Assembly (NCBI GenBank): GCA_905221605.1
Contig: CAJNDS010002498.1
Span: 246,001 to 310,000 of the forward strand
Direction of reading: 5' to 3'
DNA from: Symbiodinium natans
Lineage: Eukaryota; Sar; Dinophyceae; Suessiales; Symbiodiniaceae
Length of the DNA stretch: 64,000 nt
The notes under the pieces are model-generated. The model had not been told where the DNA came from and ran no database searches. It was given only the letters and a program-made list of their open reading frames with translations. Every line of letters begins with the position of its first letter. Position 1 is the stretch's first letter. Made by a program: the position numbers and the translations under genes. Shown piece after piece: positions 46,001 through 56,829 of the stretch.

Positions 46001-46514
46001 ACCTAAGGCAGTGCTGCCGATTCGGTTAGTAACCGTTAGCTCGAGAACCTCGTCCCTGATCTGCAGATCATGACGGCCACCAGATTGATGATGTTGAACC
46101 CGTCCATTATCATCTCGCAGGCCTGACCTAAGAAACCTTGAGAACATTGTTTTGTGTTGATTTGTGCAGGTACTGTAACGCACCGCTTTTTCTCTCCAGG
46201 CCGATACTTTCCTCAAACAAGTCCTTTTGGCGGAAGGCAGTCAAGGGCATGTTGCCGAAAAACCTTCTGCGGCCGAATTGGCTGCGAAGGCACGTTTCGT
46301 GCACAAGTCCTTGCTGAAGTTTCTTTGCGAGATCAGACTTCTGCAGCATATCTCCCTGAATCGGAGGTTGTATTGCTACCCAGGCGCCATCCATCCGCCC
46401 TCACCTTTGAAGCCTGACCAAAGCCGACCATTCCCACAAAGCCCCCACCAAGGCACTGGGGAATCCCACAGGTCATTGTGCCTGCTCAAAAGGGGTCGGT
46501 CCCTGAGCCTCTGA
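43093..46514 (+). CDS. Ribosomal protein uL13, bacterial/organellar type
   Basis: uL13 is a large-subunit ribosomal protein; sequence type suggests the mitochondrial or plastid ribosome. Joined exons follow the family in order. Exon 1 (ATG possibly 43093, end 43314) has GWWHILDAKG. Exon 2 (43376-43432) has RDVGKLAAFASRLLQGKH. Exon 3 (45086-45115, only 30 bp) has CDYAPDRVK. Exon 4 (45193-45248) has DSVIIVNAIHLHFPGHTW. Exon 5 (45312 to at most 45350) has DTKIYRFYR. A middle exon at about 45428-45475 (SGGTMGTKNSTL) has unresolved borders. The next exon (46200-46289) has AVKGMLPKNLLRPNWLRR, and the last certain exon (from 46367) has LYCYPGAIHPPSPLKP. Resolved introns are all GC-AG. The residues before GWWH are basic and Trp/Arg-rich, consistent with a targeting peptide. 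Exon-like sequence at 46460-46860 suggests a C-terminal extension. Intron 2 (43433-45085) contains a whole other gene. Confidence 0.82.
43539..43547 (+). other. Possible relict of the spliced leader
   Basis: TGGCTCAAG equals the last nine bases of the conserved dinoflagellate trans-spliced leader and lies 56 bases before the ATG of the intronless gene at 43604. Such relicts mark mRNAs that were reverse-transcribed back into the genome. Upstream bases match the leader only in part, so chance is not excluded. Confidence 0.35.
43604..44470 (+). CDS. CTP-dependent lipid kinase, DGK1/SEC59/VTE5 family
   Basis: A complete 288-residue intronless gene. The family uses CTP to phosphorylate diacylglycerol, dolichol or phytol in ER or plastid membranes; the sequence does not tell which substrate. 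Motifs in order: RKAFH (residues 56-60, family RK..H), GDAAASIG (171-178), KVEGS (192-196) and LAEIIGLDDNFVIPMLG (230-246, family E...DDN..IP). At least five hydrophobic segments lie around these (for example residues 17-36, 96-110, 144-170, 198-225 and 241-282), as expected for a polytopic enzyme. It lies entirely inside intron 2 of the uL13 gene on the same strand. Lack of introns, unlike every other recognised multi-exon gene here, together with the leader-like TGGCTCAAG 56 bases upstream, suggests a retroposed copy. The frame is intact with no lesion, so it may be functional. Confidence 0.85.
   Translation: MSSALTNEMLDTGRVEQLILGGFCIGGGLLITHLVFGKSANKAGGRVEKVFVEFQRKAFHMIGGCIICSCYHWGIKYNVLKPAFAPPGDSKAMDAGAAFLAISLICWVIEASRLCVPSVQAWYLKTFKGLIRQKEHNKAAGIAYFLPGSLAAMLAAPSNFAILGILFLSVGDAAASIGTAFGYIPVFNSARKVEGSIGCFTVCLVLAIYAGLSPGVSLIASVFVTLGEVLAEIIGLDDNFVIPMLGVLGVRIALYPQLGQMAGVMCVGLGLGVGLAAIVGATTSKDSK
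44471..45085. other. Remainder of uL13 intron 2
   Basis: No poly-A tract follows the nested gene. One exon-like frame at 44574-44664 (GSLEVPRAGLDVHIVSLCTG) has no clear partner. Confidence 0.4.
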
Positions 46515-47395
46515 AGCATCTCTCCTCGGAGCTCCTAACATACCAAACCCAAGGGAGAGAGGGCAATCCCAGTCAGGGCAAGTCACAAGATGTCACCGAC
46601 AGATCACGACATGTGATGCATATGATGGAGGCCCGAGCTCTGCCCGGACGCATTCACCTTCGAAGATGCCGAGGCTGCCTTGTCAAAAGCTTCTCCACAG
46701 CCTCCGTTGGCATCCCCAAGAACTGCAGGCACCAGACTCCATAGCGGACAAGTGAGGCCCAGAGTTTCCAAAGTGGTCGTCAAAGGCACATGCACCGAAG
46801 ATGCGCTGGTTTCGGATGTGACTGTGCCGGGAAGACAAAAAGGTGCGGAACTATCTGGGCGTGTGTGTCTGTGTGTGTGTGTGTCTAAACCTTGTAGAGG
46901 AATCTGAAGGGCGCGCGACGAGCTCGTGAATTGTTCAGGAAGCCTTATTACTCCAGTTTACTTTGCGTGTCTGTGATTGGGCGCCCCTTTTGCCGAATCA
47001 GAGTTGCGCACTGTCAGGACCTGAAGCCGTTGCGCAGCACAGCGCTGATGCCCAAGTAGTCAAGTAAGAGCCAGAACCGCAATACCAAGAGAGCGCAGGC
47101 ATCATCTCAAAACGTACATGTAGTCCACCTGAACATGCAGGGCAGTGGGGACTAGGCAGCAGAATCCTAGTCCCACAGCAAGATGTCTGATGTGAAGAAG
47201 GACTCTTTGCGCGCTCAAGCGCTCAAGTTCTGGTGCTCATGCTTGCGTGTGTTGTCTTCCTTTATCTGATTTATTGACATTCGCTAGCAGTCGGTTTGCG
47301 CACAGTGTGGGCAGCTGATTGTGATTATTTGGCATCAACAGGTGTCCATGTTCCAGTTTTTTGCCTCGAATCTCGAGGACACAAAGCAGGCGGAG

Positions 47396-47739
47396 ATGGA
47401 CTTGAAACCCACCGCGACAGCAGTGAAGTGCGCACGGCGTGTTGTTTTTTGTTTTTCTTCATTTTTTGCTGTGCATCCCGCTTTTGGCATCACTGCATGG
47501 CTATGCCAAGTTCATGTCAGGTACATCTGTGGAAAGTGTGGCTCACTTGTCGAGATCAAGCCCACGGACATGATTCGATGTCGTGAGTGTGGGCGTCTTC
47601 GCAGCATCATCAAGCATCAGCGGCTTCAGCGTTTTTGTTCTCGTTGTTTTTCAACAAGCGCAAGTGGCGCGTCAGGTACCGAATCCTCTTCAAAATGCGT
47701 GCCAGCAAGCCGATGCAGTATCAGGCCATGGCTTGGTAG
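47396..47739 (+). CDS. RPB12: RNA polymerase I/II/III subunit RPB12 (RPABC4)
   Basis: RPB12 is the small zinc-ribbon subunit shared by the three nuclear RNA polymerases. Exon 1 ends at 47427 (MDLKPTATAVK), exon 2 is 47521-47592 and encodes YICGKCGSLVEIKPTDMI then RCRECG, and exon 3 is 47676-47739 and encodes YRILFKMRASKPMQ with a TAG stop. The CxxC...CxxC zinc ligands and the YRI.(Y/F)K.R motif match the family, and the assembled length of about 57 residues is typical. Introns are 47428-47520 (GT-AG) and 47593-47675 (GC-AG); both acceptors read GTCAG|GTAC. The ATG at 47396 gives a family-like length; an in-frame ATG at 47348 would add 16 residues. The C-terminus is less basic than in animals (ends in AMAW). 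Confidence 0.9.
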
Positions 47740-48039
47740 GTTTGTGCCTGGCCGTGCCTGGCTTGCTTCACGCAGATTGTCAGCTTTATTTGTGTCAAGC
47801 TTTATTTGTGTGGAGGCTGTTTGAGAGCGGGGTCACCTGAGCGGGCCTGTGAATGTGAGAATGGCCTTAGGACAGCCTTACGACAGCCTTACGAGCTACA
47901 GAAAAGCTTGAAGCACATCTTGGCACAGGGTGAAATATGAAGCGTCGACTTGTGAGAGTTTTGGACTGGCCTCAGAGCCTCAGAGCCTCATGCTTCGCCA
48001 GCTGTCAGCCTCAAGGTCCGGCCAGGACCCGGGCCATGT

Positions 48040-49003
48040 CATATGATGTCATATGAGAGGTTCAGTGCTAGCAAGGCAAAGGCAGGGCTGTTGCAGTCGC
48101 TGACGAAAAGACCGCGCGTTTCTCTGGCCGGTGCTTTTGTAAGGTTCAGGCCGCCTTTGATGACGTGGAGGCATGGATTTTTCAGGCGGCCAGACTGCAC
48201 CGGCAAGTCGAGAGACTTAGGATACCGCATCGCGAATCTTTTTGAGCTGCTAGTTTCCCCGCTGCTCTCTTGGATTTCCGTGCAAGATGAGTCAGCCGAG
48301 GCCTTTGAAGAGGGCGTGCAAGATCTTGAAGGGGACCAGGTGCGCGGGCACTGGACAGCTGGAACGAACACAATGTGTTAACAATTGTGAATGATGACTG
48401 TCGGAGATGGAGGGAGACTATGGCGGTCGGTACCTCTTTAATGCCTTGCAGGACCTGGGGCTAGAAGTTGCGCAGAGACGACGAGGGATGCGCTTCTTTG
48501 CTGCGGGTCGTGCAAGGTGGGAAGCATGTGGACAGGCAAAGTTTGTCTCTCTCTCTCTCTCTCTCTCTCTTTCACCGGCAGCTTTGATTCCAGTGTGTCA
48601 GCAGAATGTCAGGGATGGCAAGCAATTTGCATCGATTCTCTTTCCGAAGCGGCCTCAGAAGTGGGCGCAGGGTCACAACCTCACAAGTTCACCAGTCAAC
48701 AGAAATAGGTTATGCTGTGACACTCTGACACAGCGTGATACCGTGCTCATCTCGCGGGCAGCTTACCTCGTGCTTGGGACGACTAGGCTGTTTCATGGAG
48801 ATCCCAACAGGGAGATTTACGAAGAGGCACTTCCGGACTTCCACGTAATCATGAGAAGCAGCGGTCCAGCGATTCATCTGAGACGTTGTCCTGTTGGCCG
48901 CCAGGCCTTCAGTGACGTACTGCGGGTTGCCGGCAGTTCTGTGAAGCCGGGATCCAGGCCTGCAGTTGTTTACGGAACATCCTGGAACGGACTGTGCGGC
49001 TAA
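48040..49003 (+). CDS. Candidate gene, unknown function
   Basis: An exon-like stretch after GTAAG|GTTCAG (about 48143) reads VQAAFDDVEAWIFQAARLHR and QVERLR, helical. It is followed at about 48283 by VQDESAEAFEEGVQDLEGDQ in another frame. An ATG at 48407 opens a 198-codon frame (MEGDYGGRYLFNALQDLGL ... YLVLGTTRLFHGDPNREIYE) that runs through a CT tract (48545-48572), which makes the middle suspect. One gene or two; no family is recognised. Confidence 0.32.
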
Positions 49004-49005
49004 AG

Positions 49006-49641
49006 ATGGATCTTGTTGCAGACTTTTTCAAACCAAGCATAGGCCATGGGCTCACAGCCCCGGATGTGCTATATGAGCAACATGTTTCTAAGTGAACTCC
49101 TTGGCCCCAGGAACCAGTGTTTCAGCACATTGATGGCACGTGGCGTAGCTGCTTAGCATCCTGGATCTGCAAAGCCAATTTGCTAGGCACAAGCTGTCGT
49201 TTCGTGCGGGCGTCCTGTTCTTCACGGCCGACAGCCTGGGCAACACGCAGGAGCCCAAGTTCCTAATTGTGGCGGATGAGGCCTTTGTTGCCGCACAAGC
49301 ACATGGCTTCGCAGGTACGGTGTTGTGGCTTCTGATGATTATCCCCTGGCGAATGCATACAATTTCTTGGAAGAGATCCTACAGGCCAATCCATTCCAGA
49401 ATGTGCTCGTCGATTATGTTGGCAGTCGCTGACCCAAGCAGGTCTACCACAGCATTGATGTCGAAATTGCGCTCAACGAGGTCAGGAGCTCCATAGCCTG
49501 CGTTGCCTTGCCATATCTTGCTATCATGTCACTTGCTGTGCGAGATCTTGTAAAGGCAGATGAGTCACTGTGGACCGAGCCGCGATTTCGAGAAGATGCG
49601 CCTCATACCCAGCTTCTGTTTAGCTTCTTCCTTAGGTCGTA
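49006..49641 (+). CDS. Candidate multi-exon gene, unknown function
   Basis: Four convincing exon-like stretches in order: 49006-49095 (MDLVADFFKPSIGHGLTAPD); 49163-49310 (LSFRAGVLFFTADSLGNTQE, PKFLIVADEAFVAAQAHGF); 49315-49432 after CGCAG|GTACGG (YGVVASDDYPLANAYNFLEE, ILQANPFQNVLVDYVGSR); and 49440-49641 after CCAAG|CAGGTC (VYHSIDVEIALNEVRSSIAC, LPYLAIMSLAVRDLVKADES) ending in TAA. The absence of random-looking residues argues for a real soluble protein. I recognise no family. Exact donors were not fixed. Confidence 0.5.
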
Positions 49642-49809
49642 AGTAGTCGTACGTACATGTGCACCCAAGTGCGACCTCCCGAAGTTATTTTCGGCCACAG
49701 CTTCGGGCCTCTTGCCATGGTCCGCAGGTTTGGTGTTCGTGAGTTGGCAGTTGCCAGCTGGAAGAAGCAGCACTTCGGACGCAGCGGAGAATAGAATTTT
49801 GGCAGCGAA

Positions 49810-49875
49810 GTTGCGGAGAGCTTTTTTTTATTTTTTTATTTTTTTGTGTGTGTGTGTGTGTGTTTTTTTTTTTCA
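49810..49875 (+). repeat. T-rich and (GT)n tract
   Basis: Runs of T with (GT)9 at about 49845-49862 and another T run. Simple sequence. Confidence 0.9.
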
Positions 49876-50521
49876 TGCAGGTTGCGACCAGGAGACGGGT
49901 GCTCTGCTCAGGTCGAGTTCTCTGTGCCTCGGCCTTCAGCCTATTTTGCTCGCTTGTCTTGTCTGAGACCGGGCCGAATGGGCTGAACTCTGAGCTGAGG
50001 AAGACTTGCACTGCTTGCAGGAATCGCTCTGAATGCTCACAGGGTGACACTGCCTAGCGACGGTTTCTGCATGCAGTGCGAGGTCAAAAGTTGCTAGAGA
50101 GCATCAACTTAGTCAGTTTGCAGTTGGAGATTTGCCAGTTGATCCCTAAGATGAAGAAGCCATGCACGACCACACTGTGCAGTCATACAAGGTCCTGACT
50201 GCAACATGAATATGTGAGTCTGCAAGTTGTGTCAAGTCAACCAGTCCAAGATAAAGGAGGCATCCACTGGCATGTTGACCTGTGCATGCCGCCCTGGGGT
50301 TTCATATTCCTCCGCAGCATTGGCAAGTTACGCAAGCTAGCGGATGGTCCGCTACCCGAGTTGAATATTTGTCAGGACAGCATCGTAGGATTTTTAACTG
50401 CCAGCAGTTTCAGGCTGCTATGCAAGTTCAAAGCAACGGACATAAGCATGGCCCACGACAAGGTGTGGCATGCACAGAAACAACTTTGTTGGAGACCGCA
50501 GACAGCAGTTTACCTTCAAGC

Positions 50522-51636
50522 ATGTTCGGCGGTAAGAAGCTGAAAGACCTGACCGAAGAGGACTGGGAGTCGGCAGATGCCTGTGGCTTGTGTGCTTCGA
50601 TGCAGCTTGACCCGATTTGCGCCCAGGACATTCGAAACTATGCCGCATCTTTGGTGGCAATGCATGGAGGCAGAGAGCGCCAACAGCACATGTTGCTCCA
50701 ATCTCACAGATTCCGAGGGATGACTGTTGCGTTTCGTGATTTTTCGAACTCTTGCTGTGCACAGGCCAGCTGGACGCGAGCACCAGCGATGAAGCCATAC
50801 CTGCAGCGAAAGAGGCAGGCAATCAGAACGGTGGCTACGGAGAGCGTGGCTCTCAGCAGTGGTATTCCAGCTTTTGGTACCCAGAGCTCACGCAATTGGG
50901 CAATCACCATCCCTCTGGTGTGCATGCCCTGGGAGCGATCTCCGAAGTGAAGCCGAACTGTACCAGTCAATGGCGAGGGGAGAAAGGTTCTCAGCCTCGA
51001 ATCAGGAGGACACCTCTCGGTCCGTCTGGTGCTGCAACTGTCCCAAGCACTTCGACCCCAGACATCCATGGGCATCAGCCTGTTTCGAGGTTTCTCACGA
51101 TTCTGACAGCATGCAAGTTCTACTCTTGAGTTTTTCTGCTTATGAAGCTTGTTTCCTCCTCAAGCTTATCTGCCAACAGCTGCCAAACAGCCCTTCATGT
51201 GGTTTGTGCGGTTATACATACAGCGTATGCAGAGGCCTGGCGTCGAAGATGCAGTGGCCTCAGGAGAACAACCCTGGTTGCTGCATGCCTCGTCGTGTCC
51301 GATCCAGGAGAGCTCAGCCCATCGCAAGAGACTGGCTCAGGCCAGGAGATGCCAGGAGTTTATTATTATTATTATTATTATTATTATTGTTATTATCATT
51401 ACTATTATTATTATTATTACTATTATTATTACTATTATTATTATTATTACTATTATTATGATTATTACTGCGCAGAGAGGGCACATGGGGCACAAAGCAG
51501 CCTCGAGCAGGTAATTGCGGAGAATGCAGCTGGCAAAGACCCAGACAGCATCCTGGAAGCTGAGGGCGAGGAATGCGAAGCAGAACTCCGAGACAGGCGC
51601 TTTGAGACATCTGAAGAGCTTTGGGATTGCTGCTGA
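50522..51636 (+). CDS. Candidate multi-exon gene, unknown function
   Basis: An ATG at 50522 opens MFGGKKLKDLTEEDWESADA, then LCASMQLDPICAQDIRNYAA, up to about 50720. Further stretches are 50765-50945 after CACAG|GCCAGC (TSDEAIPAAKEAGNQNGGYG, QQWYSSFWYPELTQLGNHHP), 50950-51115 (YQSMARGERFSASNQEDTSR, VWCCNCPKHFDPRHPWASAC) and a last exon at about 51527-51636 (AGKDPDSILEAEGEECEAEL) ending in TGA. The CxxC pair hints at a small metal site, without a known family. The ATT microsatellite lies in an intron. Confidence 0.45.
51357..51471 (+). repeat. (ATT)n microsatellite
   Basis: About 38 units of ATT/TTA with ACT and ATC variants. Confidence 0.97.
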
Positions 51637-51639
51637 AAT

Positions 51640-52900
51640 CGCCAAGCTCTGCTCAAGGTTGTGCTTTCGGCACCAGGCATAGATTGAATCCATGATTGGC
51701 AATAGTGAAACTACATAGTTGCAGAGATCCAATCTAAGTATGCGCATCCATCGGCTAGCACTGCAGTTTGGCAAAGAGTAGCGCAGCACAACGCAGAGCA
51801 TCTCGGAGCAAGCCTCGACTACTGTGGAGGGACAGGAGAATATAGCTTAGGATGCTCGCCAGTCCTCTGCAGCCAGCTGCAGTGCTGCACTTGTTCGCGA
51901 CTCATTCAGGTCATCTCGTAGTGGAGAGATTTGCTTAAAGTCTTTAAAGTGCTTAGCCGACAGAGCTCAGGTTGCCGCGCCAGCTCTCAGTTCCTCGGCA
52001 GAGGGCTCCGACGAACTTGGCAAGAGCTGTAGTTTCGGCAACGAGCCTGCATCAAACATTCTCTGGGCGAAGACACGCCTCAAAGACATGGCGCTCACTT
52101 GGCATGGCTTTCACAGCTGCAGTAGTCCCAGCCTGAGTCTTTGATCTTGGTTCTCGCACACTTGCCGGCAGTCACTACTGCACCGCGTGTCAAGGTGCGC
52201 GGAAGATGCGCTCGGCTGAGAATGGCTCCGGTCTTATCTTTCACCTTTTGCAAACGGTGTGCTTCTATGAGTATGCACCCCCCCCACCCCCCTCCGCCCC
52301 AATCCGACTGGGCCCTAGGTGGCCTCTGTCGGCCCCAAGCCCGTGTGGGACTCCACAGGCCCAGTCGGTTCTTGTTGTTCGGCTCCATGATGCTCCATCG
52401 TATGTGCACGAAGCTGCGCTTGATTTTCAGGGGGTCCTGCGATACATGGCGTGGCCGGGAGGCGCCTGCAAGCCTGAGCGCTTCTTCTTAAGCTGTTCTT
52501 GTGCTGTTATCCCAACGGCTCAGAGGCCACGGCTGGAGAAGGGTAAGCTCCATCGTCGGGCACCCAAAGCCATTTCTCGAAGACCATGCCTGTTTTGCAT
52601 TTGTGGTCAGGGGTCGTTTGGATGTGCTGGACTGGGAACAACCCAATGCCCGAGCCTTGAGAACTGGAGCAGAAAGTCAGGGATTCATGTATAGATCTGT
52701 TCATAAGTGTTCAGAATTTTACAGATTTCTGTGCCCCTGTGCTTTATGTTCATCGAACAGTCTCATGCCGTGAAGGCCGGCTCACCTGCGGCTGTGCATG
52801 GAAACTGTGCGTCGCAACGCTGGTCTGTCCGGGCCTTACTGAAGAATGCGGTGCGCTCCAGGCATGCCATTCACGCCAGGCCTTACGCCAGGCTTTGCTC
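51640..52900. other. Weak exon-like stretches only
   Basis: 52390-52480 (VVRLHDAPSYVHEAALDFQG) and 52575-52690 (EDHACFAFVVRGRLDVLDWE) look protein-like on the plus strand and could be upstream exons of the glycosyltransferase that follows, but no family motif ties them to it. Confidence 0.28.
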
Positions 52901-52929
52901 TGCGCATCCTAGGCCCGTTATTCTCATCA

Positions 52930-53986
52930 CGCCGCAAAACGCCACCTGGCACGATGCTGCAATACCACAAGTACTTTGAGTACTGCCTGGTGCCAGCCAT
53001 GCTTGAACTGAAGGTGGCCGAGTACGTGCCAGACCCGCATCCGGCATATCCTTATTTGCATCTGGCACACCGAGCAGATTACTTGCGTCTGCCAGCCATG
53101 CTTGGGAGTGGGGGGGCTTTGCCTCTTCACAGCAAGAACGGATCACTCTGTCTCTGCCAGTTCCAGTACTGGCACGATAATTCTTAGAAGGAAAGTGTTG
53201 TACCTACAAACGACAGGTAGACAACCCAATCACTCTGTCCCTTTGCTTCAAGCAGTGCAGGGGGTGTAAACTCAGATGTCAGGTTGTTATTTGCTGCACC
53301 ACTATGGCGGCTTATATCTGGATGCTCACAGCTTAGTTCCGGATTGTCGCGGATCATGACGGGTCCATGGTTATACACACTGCAGGTCGACACCATTTGC
53401 TTGCGGAGCCTTGCCGATCTCTACGAGCTAGTCGAGAGCAACCAGTTTGATGCCGTTGGCCATAGTCTCAGTGTGCTTCATCGTGATTGCTATAACACAT
53501 AGCATCAGGCCCAAATCAGGCTCATTTAGCGTAATGACATGACGCCTGTCTACACTTCTCCTTCTTCATCCTCATCAGAGGTTCAGGGAAGTGCTGCTCT
53601 CAAGACATCGGGAGAACAAGCCTCCATCGTTCATCGCAAGCCATGGTGTCCGAGACCAAAAAGTTTCTGCGAACGATTCCTAGTACTCTATGGCAACTCC
53701 TCCAAGTTCTGCCTAGCGCTTCCGCACCGGGCGCAGCTGTACCTAGAGTTCCGCCAGGAGCTAGGAGTTCGGGACAAGAAGCGAGCTTGACGAAGTGCAC
53801 CGCCCAGACATGTTCTGGGAGAAGGCAACACTGGCCTTGCTGCGTGCCTGGCGGAACCACTCCCTTCTGCCGCCCTCCTTGGGACCGCCCCAGCTTTTCC
53901 TCGTTCCTGGCGACGGCTTTTGCCTGCAATGGGAGGTCCGCAGTCTGTACACCTCCCTGGCCACCGCCACAAGATGGCGTCACTGA
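52930..53986 (+). CDS. GT32-type glycosyltransferase (DXD sugar-binding family)
   Basis: The family (Gly_transf_sug, OCH1/alpha-1,6-mannosyltransferase type) transfers nucleotide-sugar residues, usually in the secretory pathway. Exon A ends at 53086 with HLAHRADYLR. Exon B (53283-53323, 41 bp) gives CYLLHHYGGLYLD. Exon C (53386 to about 53458) gives VDTICLRSLADLYELVESNQ. Joined, they read the family signature AHxxDxLRxxLLxxYGGxYLDxD, and the catalytic DXD is formed across the second intron (D|VD). Introns are 53087-53282 (GT-AG) and 53324-53385 (GC-AG). A further exon at about 53774-53986 (RPDMFWEKATLALLRAWRNH, LGPPQLFLVPGDGFCLQW) fits the family's late hP.w ... GP.. region and ends in TGA. 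The N-terminal P.ip..iHq.W region was not identified, so the start is uncertain. Confidence 0.62.
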
Positions 53987-54410
53987 AGCTCCATGGAACT
54001 CTTTGGGGGGCTTCTGAGTCGGCAGTGGTGTCCAGAACCATATCCGAGCGCGCAGGTTGCAGACTACCTCTCGGCATCCCTGATTGCATGTGCTCAACGG
54101 AAAGCATGTCGTATACTGATATAGATGTACTCTGAGACTAAGATACTGAACATTCCATCCTCTCTTGACATTAGTATTTGATACCTTAGAATTTTCGTGT
54201 TGTGGTGTTGCATGCAGGTACATGAATACGTATGGATCTACTCCTAGAGAGGGTTCGCTTTCTAGAGTGGCGTCCTTGAGCCCTGCTGTTGTAGCTTGTA
54301 GCTTGATCCAAGCTTCTCAGGTTATGATGGGGCAGAATGGGGTGAGCTCATCGGCGTCTCGGCCATCCATGCTCGATTGCCCGCCACATGCCGGTGGAGC
54401 TTGTATGAGT

Positions 54411-54515
54411 TTATTATATATTAATATATATATATATATATGTTTATATAAATAAATAAATAAACAAATATATATATATATATATATATGTAATATATAT
54501 ATATATATATATATT
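54411..54515. repeat. (AT)n / (AATA)n tract
   Basis: About 100 bp of AT dinucleotides with a central AATAAATA block, the most AT-rich spot in the window. Confidence 0.95.
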
Positions 54516-54519
54516 TATG

Positions 54520-56825
54520 GCTCCTGCCAGGACATGGGCCCGTTCCGTCCGAACTCGGAGCTAACGCAGCTCTGGTGCGCCCAGCTCTCTGAAGCTTTTG
54601 GATCCACGTGCGCAGAAGCTGTCAAGGTTCGACGCTCTTCATGGCCGGCTGGAAGAAAAACTTCCGGAAGTCATGAGCCAAAAGAAGCTTGCTCTGCACT
54701 GTTCCGCACTCATCTCGATGCCAGCACGCCACCTCGCGCGCGGCAGCAACATTCTGCAGCCCACAGCCCGCTTACCACCACAACATACCACAATCATCCT
54801 GCGCCACACCAAGGACGGATGTTTTCTATTGGCAGGACGTGATACTGTGCGGTGTGTCATCATGTATGTCTGTGTGAAGGCACTAAGTACTTGCGCCAAT
54901 CACTGAGCTTAGCTCGTCAGGATGCCGTGTCGTAAGCCCTGTTACTGCATAGTTGCGTAGTTACAAGTCACAAAGGAATCTGCCACCAAAGCCATCCCTT
55001 CGTGCAGGGCTGCTAGTTTGCACAACACTGTGCCAAACCAACCAAGTTTGTAGGAGATACTGCGGGACGTCTTTGTTCCAGTCAGCCTCGTCCACAGCCA
55101 ACGTGTCAGCAAGGTGATGGCCCCGGCCATATGACCAGTATGCACAGACATCTGCATGCTTCGCATTGCTTTGTGCTGTCTTGTTGGCAGGCGCTGCTGG
55201 CACACAACCCGGAAAAGGCCACCAGCGTGAGTGCTGCGAGCACCGTTTTTCATCGATTATGTGGACAAAGGAGGCGCTTTGGGCGATCCAGCCATTTCGC
55301 GAAGCACTGGGAAATCAGCTGAGTTTGGAGCTGAGCAGACTGAGCAGGTACTGGTAAAAGATGTGCCATCTGGAACGAGGGCCTGTCAAAGATCAAACCT
55401 TCCGAATAGGCGGCATAGGTCTAGAATCTTGGAGTGGGTCGATGTTTATTGATAAGCTCTCCGGATTTTTCTGGCCCGAGTTCTACACACTTGAAATGCT
55501 CAGAGTTGGTCCAATTGATCCTACGCGCCCCTGATTGCCAGAGTATACATGTCTGAGATAGTTCTGCGTGCTGCGTCGCTCCCAGGTTCCCACATACTTA
55601 TCTTGAACAATGCCAAGTATGGTGATGAACTTGGCCAGCTGCCCTCCTGCCCTGTTTATCCTGCCCTGTGTATGTCGCCCTCACCGACTCTGCCATCCCT
55701 CGTCGCCTCAACGCGCTTTTTGACTTAGGTCCGAGGAAGAGATTCTCGGAGGACCTGCAGTGCTGAGCTGCGCCCTTGCTGGTGGAGCCAAGTTGAGAAA
55801 TTCTGTTACTGTTGGGTCGCTAGAAGTCTGAGGTCAGCTTCTGCGCCACTCGCTGGGATTGCCTGCGTGACGTGAGTCCGACTTGCTCCAGCTACCCAAC
55901 TGTCAAAAGGAGAGTCGCGCCGTGCCTCAATATGATATGTGCCTCAAAGAGTCACCGCTGCAGCATCATCCCGAAGCGTGTCAGGCCTGCGGAGCCTGCG
56001 GAGGCTGGACCGGAGGCTCCCGCAGAAGCTGAGGTGCGGGGATGCTGCCCCAATTGTGACCTCAAGTAGTTCAGCCCAGTTCAGCAGTTCATCCGTTGCA
56101 GAGGTTGCGCTGAGTCCGGAAGAGCAAACCAGGCGCCCGGAGTCTTCTTGCGTTTCGTTTGCCCTAGGCCTGGGTGGCCAGGGGGAAAATGAGCGATGCA
56201 ATGATGCAAGCTGTGCTGTGGCGTGCACACGAATGCCCGTAGAATCCCGTCGAGACAAAAAGAGAGTCAGGACATGGTGGGGAGCATATGGGTAACTATG
56301 GACAACGGCATCATGACAGCCTTACTGGCGTGCGCATCCCTATACTCGTGAAAGAAAGAGTCACGCGCCGAAGCACCGGACGTCCGGGGCAATTCAACAA
56401 GGCCTCCGTGAAAGTGCGCAATGAGGTTGGCGAATGGCGAAAGTAGAACTACATTTGGCGAAAGTAACCAGAGTTCAGATCAAAGCCGATCTATCCGATG
56501 TGGCAAGTCGGGAGCAGCTCCCGAAGCATTTCCGTCTCGAGGATGGGCCCCTTGACCCGCAGGACCCCTGTGACAGTTAAGGAGCCAACGAAAGAGCCAC
56601 CTGCACCATGACAATGTATGAAGGACTCCCCGATTGAGCCTTGATCCCCCCTCGTCCACGTGATGTTCGGTGTAGCAGTACGGTTAAGCACCAAGCGTTT
56701 CTTATTTGGCCATGGACTTGGGTGACCCATGTGCAGAGCCGTGCAGTTATAGTTGAAAGGCTTTCAGGATCGTTCAGGATGGGACTTGGAGGCTTCGAGC
56801 AAACCGTGTTTGCTCTCTTTTTGTT
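54520..56825. other. Unresolved exon-like stretches
   Basis: 54625-54840 (LHGRLEEKLPEVMSQKKLAL, RLPPQHTTIILRHTKDGC) and 55240-55345 (FIDYVDKGGALGDPAISRST) look protein-like on the plus strand. No family, no complete exon chain. The rest shows nothing. Confidence 0.28.
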
Positions 56826-56829
56826 TTAG

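Noticed and set aside
52960-53110. GCCAGCCATGCTTG direct repeat as a mobile or minisatellite element
   Set aside because: Only two copies 100 bp apart; one lies in the GT32 exon and one in the following intron. Insufficient for a repeat call.
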